Assembly (NCBI GenBank): GCA_020427005.1
Contig: JAGQOY010000051.1
Coordinates: forward strand, 1-37,609
Source: Planctomycetales bacterium
GTDB lineage: Bacteria > Planctomycetota > Planctomycetia > Pirellulales > Pirellulaceae
Length of the DNA: 37,609 bases
Direction: 5' to 3'
In this document: in pieces, positions 16,407-24,218 of the stretch
How the letters are laid out: the number at the start of each line of letters is the position of its first letter
Numbering within the stretch: the stretch's first letter is position 1
Translations under genes and position numbers: made by a program
The notes under the pieces: model-generated
Told to the model about the DNA's origin: nothing
What the model saw: only the letters and a program-made list of their open reading frames with translations
Databases searched by the model: none

Positions 16407-17858
16407 TTACCAGGAAAGTTTATTGATTAACCACGAGTAGGGCCTATTCAGTAGAATCCAACCCAGGCTTCTCCAGCCTGCGTGAATTCGCGTTCGACCT
16501 TCCATTCCTGGACGCAATTCACCTGTATGGTTGGAAACTTCCATCTCCGCCACAAAGTAAATCTCAGATTCGTCGGTTTCTCCACGGGGATCGATCCATT
16601 GCAAGTGACCATCCCACGATTTCCAACCTGCTGTTGGTAAGTAGAGTCTGGCATTTTGGCCTGTGTTTACAATACCGAGATCAGCGGTTTGAATTTTCAC
16701 TTCAACAGTCATCGTATCCAAGGGTGCGATTTCAAAAAGACTTTCTCCCTTGCTTACTGGGGCTCCAATTTTCTTGAACCAATCTCCCTGTAAAACCACT
16801 CCGCTTACTGGGCTTCGAATTTCCAAACGTTCAAGCCTTTGAGAAAGTGAATCGATCTGTATTTGGGCTCGTTGTTGATCGAGCTGCGCGAGTCGCATCT
16901 CTGCCGCAGACTGTTGGGCCAATGCATTTTCACGGCGTTTACCGGCCGCTTCAAAATCGGCTTCTGCATCAGCTATTTGCCAGCGTATTTGTTCATCGTC
17001 TAGTTTGGCAATCAGTTGTCCCTCTTCGACCGTATCCCCCGGCCGAATGGAAACTTCCATGACTCGTCCTTCGATAGGGCTCGTGAGATATTGACGCATG
17101 CTAGGTTGAAGCGTGCATTTGCGACTGGGCCAATATGGTACGGGCAATATAAAAAGTGCGGCCGCAAGCAGAAGGGTGAGTTGTAAAAGTATTTTGCGAT
17201 GTTGACTTGCGTATGCAACTTTGCGGATGATTTTTTCTTGGCTGCGTCCTCTTTTTGCAAGACGCCAAGTGTTTAGCCAATTAGGTAGTTGGTTTTTAAC
17301 TAACCCCAATAACTCGTTGTATGCCTCTGATGTTTGAACTTTCTCTGCTAAGTCAATCCACAAAATGATTCCAACCTTTATTGCATCGCGATCCATCCCA
17401 GGTGACAACGCGACGGGAATGCCCAATACGAGTGTGGCATCTTTTTTCACGCGCAACTGATTGCAAACTGCTGAAGAACTTTTGTCAGAACTAGCAAATT
17501 CGACTCGTAATGAAGCGCGGGTTACTTCATATAGTGCGGATCGCTCCTCCTGGGTCGGTTGCCAGTCTCGGATCGTGAGCTGTTGTTTGGAGTAACATTG
17601 GAGACGGCCTGTGCCAGAGTAGATTCCAAGAACAAGGTCGGCCCGAAACTTGTTTTCCAAAAGGCCAATCACTTGATATAGTGATTCATCGCTACCGTCG
17701 GGTAGTAACGCATTCGCGTCAAATAATCGACATTCCGGAGTATTTTTGGCGTCATTCGATGTTGGTGTGTTGCCGTAAGTTTGAGATTCGCCTCTCGCGC
17801 CCAGTAGCGGAACGGTTGTTTCGCCTATGGAGGTGGAGTTCGGTGACGAATGTATCAT
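16407..17858 (-). CDS. GAF-like domain / TM / HlyD adaptor fusion
   Basis: This 483-residue protein starts at ATG 17858, chosen because GGAAGA lies 8 nt upstream; a TTG at 17873 opens the frame earlier. Residues about 60-170 form an alpha/beta domain with a GAF-like pattern ('LYQVIGLLENKFRADLVLGI...', 'LVLGIPV...KVGIILWIDL'). A cytoplasmic basic helix leads to one TM (about 223-241). A HlyD adaptor follows: lipoyl half 'TSPIEGRVMEVSIRPGDTVEEG', an alpha-hairpin rich in Ala, Gln and Glu (about 290-340), the second half 'IRSPVSGVVLQGDWFKKIG', and a barrel. A cytosolic sensor-type domain on an adaptor suggests regulated or cytoplasm-responsive assembly. It is the middle gene of the operon, with the upstream adaptor ending 122 nt away. 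Confidence 0.85.
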   Translation of the reverse strand: MIHSSPNSTSIGETTVPLLGARGESQTYGNTPTSNDAKNTPECRLFDANALLPDGSDESLYQVIGLLENKFRADLVLGIYSGTGRLQCYSKQQLTIRDWQPTQEERSALYEVTRASLRVEFASSDKSSSAVCNQLRVKKDATLVLGIPVALSPGMDRDAIKVGIILWIDLAEKVQTSEAYNELLGLVKNQLPNWLNTWRLAKRGRSQEKIIRKVAYASQHRKILLQLTLLLAAALFILPVPYWPSRKCTLQPSMRQYLTSPIEGRVMEVSIRPGDTVEEGQLIAKLDDEQIRWQIADAEADFEAAGKRRENALAQQSAAEMRLAQLDQQRAQIQIDSLSQRLERLEIRSPVSGVVLQGDWFKKIGAPVSKGESLFEIAPLDTMTVEVKIQTADLGIVNTGQNARLYLPTAGWKSWDGHLQWIDPRGETDESEIYFVAEMEVSNHTGELRPGMEGRTRIHAGWRSLGWILLNRPYSWLINKLSW

Positions 17859-17865
17859 TTGAATA

Positions 17866-17871
17866 TCTTCC
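17866..17871 (-). promoter_or_regulatory. Ribosome binding site GGAAGA deciding the ATG start
   Basis: On the minus strand GGAAGA lies 7-8 nt before ATG 17858. It supports this start over the in-frame TTG at 17873, which overlaps the motif. Confidence 0.55.
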
Positions 17872-17980
17872 AAGTTGACGTCGGGGTCATTTGCTCTTTA
17901 ACCAAAAGGGAGTCCGACTCCGTGGAAACCAAGCCAAACTGCATTAACTCCAAAAGAATTTAGTCTGGGCAATTAGTAGA

Positions 17981-18862
17981 CTAGTTTTCTGGCGAGGGCA
18001 TTGAGAAGGTATCTAGTAGCAATTTACAGCGAGAACCTAGGATTTCACCTGCTGAATTGTCCACCAGAACTTTCACTTCGATCAAACCACTTGCGACATC
18101 AGCGACCGGAGCAATGTGCTCAATGATAGCCTGAACGCTTTTGCCATTGCTAAGTTGCACTTGAACTGACCCATTTCTCTGTAGTCCAGTTAACTCCGTT
18201 TCGTCGAGGAAGAAAGTTGTACGCAATTTGGATACATCTGAAATTCGCACGACTTCTGGTGTATTCGGAGCAATATACTCTCCGATTTGACGATGGAATC
18301 TAGTGACAATACCTGAGATAGGTGCAACAATCGTGCGTTGTTGTAGTTGGAGTTTTAGGCGCTCGACCTGTAGCTTTTGAATCTCGTGATCTTCCTCTTC
18401 GCTCTGCAACCTGCCTTCTGCGATTTCTAGATCGGCGCGAGCTCTCTCCAATTCAAGCGGCGAACCAGCACCTTTTTCACGCGCTTTTTCGAATGCATCC
18501 AGGCGGCGACGATACAATTCGGTCTCTGCGCGTGCGGTATCTAACCGACCTTCGAAATGAGCTTGAGTCTCTGCGACTTCCAGTTGCATCTTGATGGCAG
18601 ACGATTCTAGTCGGGCCAGAACTTGACCAACTTCTACTTGGTCGCCGATTTGAACGTCAATGCTGGCAAGCAATCCCAATTCAACACAAGATACATCACT
18701 TTCTCGCCACGGCTCCAATAAACCATCTGGCGCATAGCCAACACCGTTCGCCAAACGAGACGAAAGTTGTTGGCCAACGGTTGTTGTTGTCATCGTTGAG
18801 ATGCCGACAGCAGCTAGCACCAAAAAAAGGCCACGAACATTTCGCCTTAACATGGGTTTCAT
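17981..18862 (-). CDS. HlyD-family periplasmic adaptor (efflux/secretion)
   Basis: This 293-residue exported protein has a signal peptide (about 1-30, ending TTVGQQ). It then shows lipoyl half-motif 'LLASIDVQIGDQVEVGQVLARLES', a coiled-coil hairpin (about 90-165, heptad-like and rich in Glu, Arg and Leu), second half 'IVAPISGIVTRFHRQIGEYI', and a beta-barrel segment to 'GSRCKLLLDTF'. It is short for an RND membrane-fusion protein and lacks a long membrane-proximal domain. It is first of three minus-strand genes that all contain HlyD modules. No inner-membrane pump or TolC-type channel is encoded in the window. Confidence 0.88.
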   Translation of the reverse strand: MKPMLRRNVRGLFLVLAAVGISTMTTTTVGQQLSSRLANGVGYAPDGLLEPWRESDVSCVELGLLASIDVQIGDQVEVGQVLARLESSAIKMQLEVAETQAHFEGRLDTARAETELYRRRLDAFEKAREKGAGSPLELERARADLEIAEGRLQSEEEDHEIQKLQVERLKLQLQQRTIVAPISGIVTRFHRQIGEYIAPNTPEVVRISDVSKLRTTFFLDETELTGLQRNGSVQVQLSNGKSVQAIIEHIAPVADVASGLIEVKVLVDNSAGEILGSRCKLLLDTFSMPSPEN

Positions 18863-19303
18863 CCGATTGAGAAGTAATTCAGAGAAGGTCCATGGAAAGT
18901 TACTCTACGTTAGGAAGGGCAGCCCAAAACGCGGTCCCCGAACCGCGGAAAAACCACACCATCGAGAGGTTGGAATTGGTAATAACGATTACTCGCTTTG
19001 TAACATTGATGATGATTTTGACCGCTCACTTTTCATATTGCGGCCAACACCTGGGGAATTGAGATTCTAGGTGTTGTCATACTTTAGATTGCTCCTGCCC
19101 GGGAAATATCGACCCAAAAGTTAGCCAGTCTGCCCTTTGTGATTGGCTCAATCCCGTGCAGTGCATCCTTGATTAGGGACGCAAAAAGGCAATGCTTTCC
19201 GCACTTTGTCCATGCAACCGAGTCGTCGATTCGAACGAGTCGGGAAATCATGAAGAGGTCAAGTGCCTGCGTAACGAAATCATGGTGCGCAAACCACTTG
19301 CCG
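18863..19303. other. Gene-poor region upstream of the HlyD operon
   Basis: About 440 bp lie between the Uma2-like gene and the HlyD operon, both on the minus strand. The only frame of note is a 79-codon minus frame at 19084-19323 that overlaps the Uma2 end by 20 nt. It has no recognisable family or good ribosome binding site and is treated as doubtful. A weak inverted repeat AACACCT...AGGTGTT lies at 19045-19074. The operon promoter should be here, but I cannot define it. Confidence 0.45.
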
Positions 19304-19930
19304 TTATTCAATCTGATTGGCATGCCAAATCGAGTGCATGAACTCGTGGTGTCCGCGTCGAGTAACGCCGCGAGTGATTGCAGCCATTAACGTCCACCAA
19401 TCTCGACCTGCAAAAGCAACTTCGGGAAACCAAAGTCCGGGCAACGCGGAACTTCGAATAATTCCGTCCTGCTGAGGTTTGAGCAGGTTGAACTCGGCCT
19501 GATTGAGAACGTTCCACTCCCATGACAGAGGTTCGGTGTCAAAAACAGCTAAGTATTCCTCTATACCGGCTGCAGCAAAGCGATGTTTGCGATCTGAGTA
19601 ATCCAGTGAAGTATCTGATGAGAATACATCTGCAACGAAGTTGGGGGCTCCTCGAAACCGCTCAAAGTTTGGCTCCGGTGACGCGTGTCTGTGTTTTCCA
19701 TGGTTGGCCATTAATACAACTCCTGGAACTACCACATGATTGTCGGGTAATTCAAGAGTTGGATGTATGCAGCAATATAAACCGGGCGACGCAAGCCGAT
19801 ACCAGTTCAAGCATGTGGCGAGGTCAGTTAGCAAAGCCGAAAGGCCAATAGAGAGTGAAGGCACTGAGTAAGCTCTCGAAGGTACGTTTTCGACGGCGGG
19901 AGACGGTTGGATTCTAATTCTCGGTGTCAT
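19304..19930 (-). CDS. Uma2-like (DUF820) nuclease-fold protein, probably degenerate
   Basis: From ATG 19930 this is a 208-residue protein. 'RGAPNFVADVFSSDTSLDYSDRKHRFAAAGIEEYLAVFD' aligns by eye with the Uma2 core pattern 'aPDLvvEVlSpst...d...K...Y..aGV.EYWvvD', and 'FPEVAF' near 170 fits the family's C-terminal strand. The Asp of the second PD motif is Asn and the following Glu is Asp, and the earlier 'vPDv' strand reads 'VVVPGVVLM', so the PD-(D/E)XK-type active site appears changed. The chosen ATG overlaps the end of the upstream lipoprotein gene by 17 nt. A longer frame opening at 20068 would run through that gene and is rejected. Confidence 0.65.
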   Translation of the reverse strand: MTPRIRIQPSPAVENVPSRAYSVPSLSIGLSALLTDLATCLNWYRLASPGLYCCIHPTLELPDNHVVVPGVVLMANHGKHRHASPEPNFERFRGAPNFVADVFSSDTSLDYSDRKHRFAAAGIEEYLAVFDTEPLSWEWNVLNQAEFNLLKPQQDGIIRSSALPGLWFPEVAFAGRDWWTLMAAITRGVTRRGHHEFMHSIWHANQIE

Positions 19931-20375
19931 GGAACAAATTGTACTGCCGTCCCCCAATGTCAATTCGGACATGGCCAGCCGGTCTGACAGGTAACCGTGC
20001 CTCCAAATCGAATTGCTTACTATCGGCCACCATGTTCCAAACTCGTAAAAAGTTGGCCTCTTCGTCAAGTTGCCAATTCGCCTCTATTCGATTGGGACGC
20101 TGAACTTCGCCGAGTAGGGTCTCAACTAGGTCTGATGGAATGCCCGAGGATTGATCCTCAATTACGACCATAGGCCCGTCGAATGTCCAAGATAAGTCCC
20201 CGTGAATTTCCACAAGTTTGGAATTGGAAAGTCTCTGAGTAGTTAGGGGTGTATCTCCACCAATGGTTTGAGAAGGCCTGCACCCGGTCAAAAGGAAACA
20301 GGTGACCATGATCTTGCAGAGCACCAACTCTGCTCGACATACTTTTGTACATCGGCGAAGTGTTACAGGATTCAT
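19914..20375 (-). CDS. Small predicted lipoprotein of unknown function
   Basis: The predicted protein has 153 residues from ATG 20375; the frame also has an upstream ATG at 20408. It carries an Arg/Lys-rich N-region, the hydrophobic stretch 'LVLCKIMVTCFLLTGC' and a lipobox LTGC at Cys32, so it is probably a type II signal-peptidase substrate. The rest is soluble, with 'LSWTFDGPMVVIEDQSSGIPSDLVETLLGE' and a beta-rich C-terminus. I recognise no family. It lies 57 nt downstream of the OPT transporter on the same strand and overlaps the Uma2-like gene, suggesting one transcript. Confidence 0.6.
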   Translation of the reverse strand: MNPVTLRRCTKVCRAELVLCKIMVTCFLLTGCRPSQTIGGDTPLTTQRLSNSKLVEIHGDLSWTFDGPMVVIEDQSSGIPSDLVETLLGEVQRPNRIEANWQLDEEANFLRVWNMVADSKQFDLEARLPVRPAGHVRIDIGGRQYNLFHDTEN

Positions 20376-20432
20376 ATTCGCAAGCTCTTTATAAGTAGTT
20401 TGCCTCAAATGGACGCTTACAGGAGCTGTCCT

Positions 20433-22382
20433 CTAGGAAGTGTGGCGTTTATTAGTTGCTTGTGCAATCAATACAAGCACAAAAACAATGCTCAGAATTG
20501 CAATGACGCTGCTGACTACACTATTCATCCCGAGTGGAAAGCCGGTTAGGCTGGATCCTTTGGCCAATACAATAATGGCAATTACCAATCCCATCAGCCC
20601 TTCGCCTCCAACAAGTCCAGACGCGAACAAAATACCATTCTTCCGACGTTCAGCCTCTATTTGTGGGTCAACATTACGAGTAAGGAACCAGCGCAATAGC
20701 CCTCCTAGAAATACAGCGGACATGGTGCTAAGTGGTAGGTAGACTCCGACGGCAAATGGTAATGCAGGTAGCCGTAGCAAACTGACAAGGGCCGTTATTG
20801 CAACTCCAGCCAAGATCAATGTCCAGGGAAGGTTTTGATCGATCACACCACTGATAACAAGATTCATCAATATGGCTTGCGGTGCAGGTAGCTCTTTACT
20901 GCCGAAACCATGATTTGCGCCCAGGACTACAACTGTAAGGCAGACAAAAAAACTCGCAGTAAGCACACCCAGTAGCTCTCCCAGTTGTTGACTCTTGGGG
21001 GTAGCGCCCAACAAAAAGCCCGTTTTGAGATCCTGGGATGTATCACCGGCTATCGATGCGGCTATACACACGACCGTACCTACCATTAAGGCAGTTGCCT
21101 TGCCACTTAGGTCGGTCCATCCACATGCTAAGAAGATGAGACTGGTTATCAACAACGTTGCAATTGTCATACCTGAGGTTGGATTGGATGTTACTCCAAC
21201 CAGCCCGACAATGCGTGATGAAACCGTAACAAAAAAGAAGGCAAAGATTGCAATTAAAATTGCAGCCAACCCTCTAACCCAAATGCTATCAAGAAAGCCC
21301 AGGAGGCCAGGCACAAATATCAGGGTCGCGAGTACTAAGAACAATACAAATAATACCCATCGCATGGAAAGATCCGAGTCCGACCGAAAGCTGGCACTTC
21401 GGTCTGAGCCCTCTGAACGCAATTGGGCCAATCCAAGGCGAAAGGATTCGAGCATTACTGGTAAGGATTGTAGGAGAGTCAATAGGCCAGCTGCCCCAAC
21501 AGCTCCCGCGCCAATGTAGCGGATGTACTTTTCTCGCATGGCGTCAGGGCTCATATCCTTGATCAGATTTTCCGATTCAGGATACAGCGGCACAGTCCAT
21601 GATTGTCCCCACCAAGCCAACGCAGGAATGATCATAAGTGCACTCAGAGCACTACCGGCAACCATGATAGTGGCTACTTTCGGACCCAAAATGAAGCCTA
21701 CGCCCATCAGGGCAGGAGAGATTTTGGTGGCAAGTTCGGCCTTCCCAATCACCACAGTCCATGATGCTGGTAATAACTTGAGGGCGTCAGTTACACATTT
21801 GAAACTGGCACCTGCGCCAAGCCCCCAAAAAACATTTGTAGCCTGACGTCCCCCGTGCTCTGAAGCAACCAATACTTCCGCACACGCTAATCCTTCTGGA
21901 TAAGGTAGCGATCCATGTTCTCTCTTGATCAAGAATTGCCGAAGGGGAATCATGGCAAGAACGCCAATGATTCCTCCAGCAATTGCGAGTATGGTAAGTT
22001 GCCAAAGTTGTGGTTCTAAACCCCAAACAAATAATGCGGGAATCGTAAACAGAACACCAGATGCTACTGACGAGCTTGCTGAGCCAATGGTCTGTGCCAT
22101 ATTGGTTTCTAGGATTGTGTGAGGTTGGTTTCTCACCATCTTAAAACAGGAGAACGTGACCACGCTAAGGACAGCAATTGGAATCGAAGTTGAAATCGTC
22201 AAGCCGGCCATGAGCCCTAGATATGCATTGGCCGCTCCAAAGACAACGCCAAGTACAATGCCAGTTAGGACAGATTTCCAAGTGAGTTCAGACAGGTCAT
22301 CGACCTGCACGAAGGGTACGTATGACTGACCGTCGGAAATCTGGTAAGCAGTCGAGTGAAGGCCTTGATTCTCTTCAGACAT
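20433..22382 (-). CDS. OPT-family oligopeptide/metal-chelate transporter
   Basis: This 649-residue (from ATG 22382) highly hydrophobic protein has about 14-16 predicted membrane helices. The opening 'LTWKSVLTGIVLGVVFGAANAYLGLMAGLTISTSIPIAVLSV' is the typical OPT superfamily start. 'GSLPYPEGLACAEVLVASE' and 'GDTSQDLKTGFLLGATPKSQQLGELLG' match conserved OPT motifs. The family imports oligopeptides or metal-chelates; bacterial substrates are mostly unproven. A longer frame opens at 22427, but AAGAA before ATG 22382 and the family N-terminus favour this start. It is upstream of the lipoprotein and Uma2-like genes, and the palindromic repeat lies between it and the oxidoreductase. Confidence 0.93.
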   Translation of the reverse strand: MSEENQGLHSTAYQISDGQSYVPFVQVDDLSELTWKSVLTGIVLGVVFGAANAYLGLMAGLTISTSIPIAVLSVVTFSCFKMVRNQPHTILETNMAQTIGSASSSVASGVLFTIPALFVWGLEPQLWQLTILAIAGGIIGVLAMIPLRQFLIKREHGSLPYPEGLACAEVLVASEHGGRQATNVFWGLGAGASFKCVTDALKLLPASWTVVIGKAELATKISPALMGVGFILGPKVATIMVAGSALSALMIIPALAWWGQSWTVPLYPESENLIKDMSPDAMREKYIRYIGAGAVGAAGLLTLLQSLPVMLESFRLGLAQLRSEGSDRSASFRSDSDLSMRWVLFVLFLVLATLIFVPGLLGFLDSIWVRGLAAILIAIFAFFFVTVSSRIVGLVGVTSNPTSGMTIATLLITSLIFLACGWTDLSGKATALMVGTVVCIAASIAGDTSQDLKTGFLLGATPKSQQLGELLGVLTASFFVCLTVVVLGANHGFGSKELPAPQAILMNLVISGVIDQNLPWTLILAGVAITALVSLLRLPALPFAVGVYLPLSTMSAVFLGGLLRWFLTRNVDPQIEAERRKNGILFASGLVGGEGLMGLVIAIIVLAKGSSLTGFPLGMNSVVSSVIAILSIVFVLVLIAQATNKRHTS

Positions 22383-22442
22383 AAATTCTTGATTTTTCTT
22401 GCAGGTGATGAGAGAGTCGATTTGCAAAATCTTGTGGACGAT

Positions 22443-22533
22443 TAGTAACCCGAAGCGTCAGAGCGTCAGCTGGGGGCTGGGCACATTCCCTCGCTGATGC
22501 TTCGGGTTACTTTTTCAGCCGCCTGCTAGTGCG
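22443..22533. repeat. Dispersed palindromic repeat element, copy 2 (inverted)
   Basis: The arms GTAACCCGAAGCGTCAG (22445-22461) and CTGATGCTTCGGGTTAC (22494-22510) pair with one mismatch. The reverse complement of the block, including the flank CTAGCAGGCGGCTGAAAAAG, closely matches positions 1-80. The loop contains GGGCTGGGCACATTCCCTCG, as copy 1 does on the complementary strand. It sits in the ~200-bp gap between the oxidoreductase and the OPT transporter. TTTTT follows the hairpin on the plus strand, but neighbouring genes run on the minus strand, so a simple terminator role does not fit well. Confidence 0.85.
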
Positions 22534-22578
22534 AGTCGCAGGGCAACGCAGCGAGCGTTTGCAGCGACATTCCGTTAT

Positions 22579-23910
22579 CTAGACATCGGGTAAGAGCCAT
22601 GGAGCGCGATAACTTGTACGACCACGTAATTCATTTGCTTCCCCGTCGTTTATGAACTGCTCTGTTTCAGGATCTAGGGTCAACGTGCGACCAACGCGTG
22701 AGGCGATATTTCCCGTGTGGCAAAGGACGGAAGCCACATGGCCGATGGTTTCAAGATCACAATTCGGTTTGTTCCGTGATTTGATACAGTCCACAAAATT
22801 CTGCACGTGAGGGATCTCGCTACTGTCTCCCGAGCCACGTGCAAGCTCCTGCCCACCCTGGCCATAAGCTACCCAATCGTTGTTGCCAATGACAATGTAC
22901 CCACGATCCCCAAAAACTGCGGCTCCTTCTGGTTCTCCCAGATACTTGTAGGGAGCCCAAATCCGCATTTCGTACGTAAGAATTTTGGAAAGCCTTCCGT
23001 GGCCAAATGAGTAGGTGATTTGGAGCGTATCGGCGAACTCCTGGGCATCGTCAAAATACCACTTGCCGCCGCCAGCCGAAATCGTTCGTGGCAGTCCCAA
23101 TGTGGGCTCACGTTGTGCTCCGGCAGCGGCATCTAAGAGTGCTAGAGCCATATCTAGTCGATGGACTCCATCGTTTCCCAAGTCGCCGGTACCGTAATCG
23201 AAGAACCAACGCCAGCGAGAATGAAAGCGATTGCGATTGAATGGTCGCTTGGGTGCCGGACCAAGCCACATGTCGTAGTCCACTTCTTTGGGCACAGCTT
23301 CGTCTTTCGGAAATCCAATAGGTCCCTGGCGAGTGCTTTCCCAGGCCTTGGCAACCAGGCAGCGGCCTAGGTGGCCCGCGGATACATAATCGATGGCTGA
23401 TTGCAGGCGAGTTGTCGATCGATGCTGCGAACCAAGTTGGACGATGCGTCCATGCTTGCGCATTGCCTTGACCATGGCTTGCCCCTCGACGATGTTGTGT
23501 GCATCCGGCTTTTCGACATATACGTCCTTACCCGCCTGACAGGCCAGGATGGTAGGAATTGCGTGCCAATGGTCTGGCGTTCCAATCACTAAAGCATCGA
23601 TTGAACGATCATCGATGAGTCGTCGAAAATCGGCTTCCGGTCGGATTGAGGTTATCTGGTGTTTTTTCGCCGCTTCAAGGCCAGCAGGCAATCGGCTGGA
23701 ATCGACCTCTGCGATACCAACAATTTCGATGTTAGGGTTCGCCGCAAAAGACTGGATGAGGGCTAAGGCCCTGCCTCCGGCTCCCATGATCCCAATTCGG
23801 ATCCGCTCGCTGGCAGCAGCTTTGGCTGATCGGGATTCGCCCAGTGCACTCGTGGCGCTCGCGAGGGCACCAGTAATTACAAAGCGACGTCGAGTTTGCA
23901 TCACAAACAA
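22579..23910 (-). CDS. Tat-exported Gfo/Idh/MocA-family oxidoreductase
   Basis: This 443-residue protein has a twin-arginine signal ('TRRRFVITGALASATSALG'). A Rossmann NAD(P) fold follows: 'IRIGIMGAGGRALALIQSFAANPNIEIVGIAEVD', 'DALVIGTPDHWHAIPTILACQAGKDVYVEKPDAHNIVEG' (the EKP motif with catalytic-region Lys) and 'GSQHRSTTRLQSAIDYV'. The C-terminal alpha/beta domain includes 'RWRWFFDYGTGDLGNDGVHRLDMA', which carries the conserved Asp/His of the family. These enzymes oxidise or epimerise sugars and inositols; the actual substrate is not predictable here. ATG codons at 23910 and 23901 are both plausible starts. Confidence 0.93.
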   Translation of the reverse strand: MFVMQTRRRFVITGALASATSALGESRSAKAAASERIRIGIMGAGGRALALIQSFAANPNIEIVGIAEVDSSRLPAGLEAAKKHQITSIRPEADFRRLIDDRSIDALVIGTPDHWHAIPTILACQAGKDVYVEKPDAHNIVEGQAMVKAMRKHGRIVQLGSQHRSTTRLQSAIDYVSAGHLGRCLVAKAWESTRQGPIGFPKDEAVPKEVDYDMWLGPAPKRPFNRNRFHSRWRWFFDYGTGDLGNDGVHRLDMALALLDAAAGAQREPTLGLPRTISAGGGKWYFDDAQEFADTLQITYSFGHGRLSKILTYEMRIWAPYKYLGEPEGAAVFGDRGYIVIGNNDWVAYGQGGQELARGSGDSSEIPHVQNFVDCIKSRNKPNCDLETIGHVASVLCHTGNIASRVGRTLTLDPETEQFINDGEANELRGRTSYRAPWLLPDV

Positions 23911-24218
23911 TTCCCTTGCGCCAACGTGAAATGGAAAGAAGCCCCAACAAACTGGACTCAGAGGAATTAGACACTTCTATCTAACCGAATGGGCACCAGT
24001 ATGATGTGGGCACCCAACATGGCTTGTGCACCCAGTATAACGTGTTCTAGATCTCAAATAGCTGCTGTGGTTCGAAAACCGGGTCCCGTGCTTTTGAGTT
24101 GTGAAATTCGTAGTCCTACCGCTGCAACGAGGTTAGAAGTGTGATAACTTCTACACAAATTCGTAAAGTCCTGACTTATGTTTTAGAGTGGTGTTTTTTT
24201 GCATATTGGGTTGGCGTC
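23911..24218. promoter_or_regulatory. Divergent promoter region with three ~17-18 bp direct repeats
   Basis: This 308-bp gap lies between the oxidoreductase (minus) and the prolyl oligopeptidase (plus). Three imperfect head-to-tail copies start at 23991, 24008 and 24026, each beginning G(G/T)GCACC and followed by AGTATGAT, CAACATGG and CAGTATAA. Phased direct repeats between divergent genes suggest a regulator-binding array. I cannot assign -35/-10 boxes. Confidence 0.4.

Noticed and set aside
18801..19070. 89-codon plus frame antisense to the first HlyD adaptor start
   Set aside because: It overlaps the signal-peptide region of a convincing gene and shows no conserved features.
19084..19323. 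79-codon minus frame between the Uma2-like gene and HlyD operon as a RiPP precursor
   Set aside because: No leader/core layout, no Cys/Ser/Thr-rich core and no good ribosome binding site; left as an open question under findings.
20995..21519. 174-codon plus frame antisense to the OPT transporter
   Set aside because: It is a shadow of the hydrophobic OPT coding strand; the antisense frame is Lys/Pro/Thr-rich with no domain.
24050..24120. tRNA-like GGTTCGAAAACC segment
   Set aside because: The GTTCGA-type loop occurs, but no acceptor stem, anticodon arm or D-arm could be built around it.
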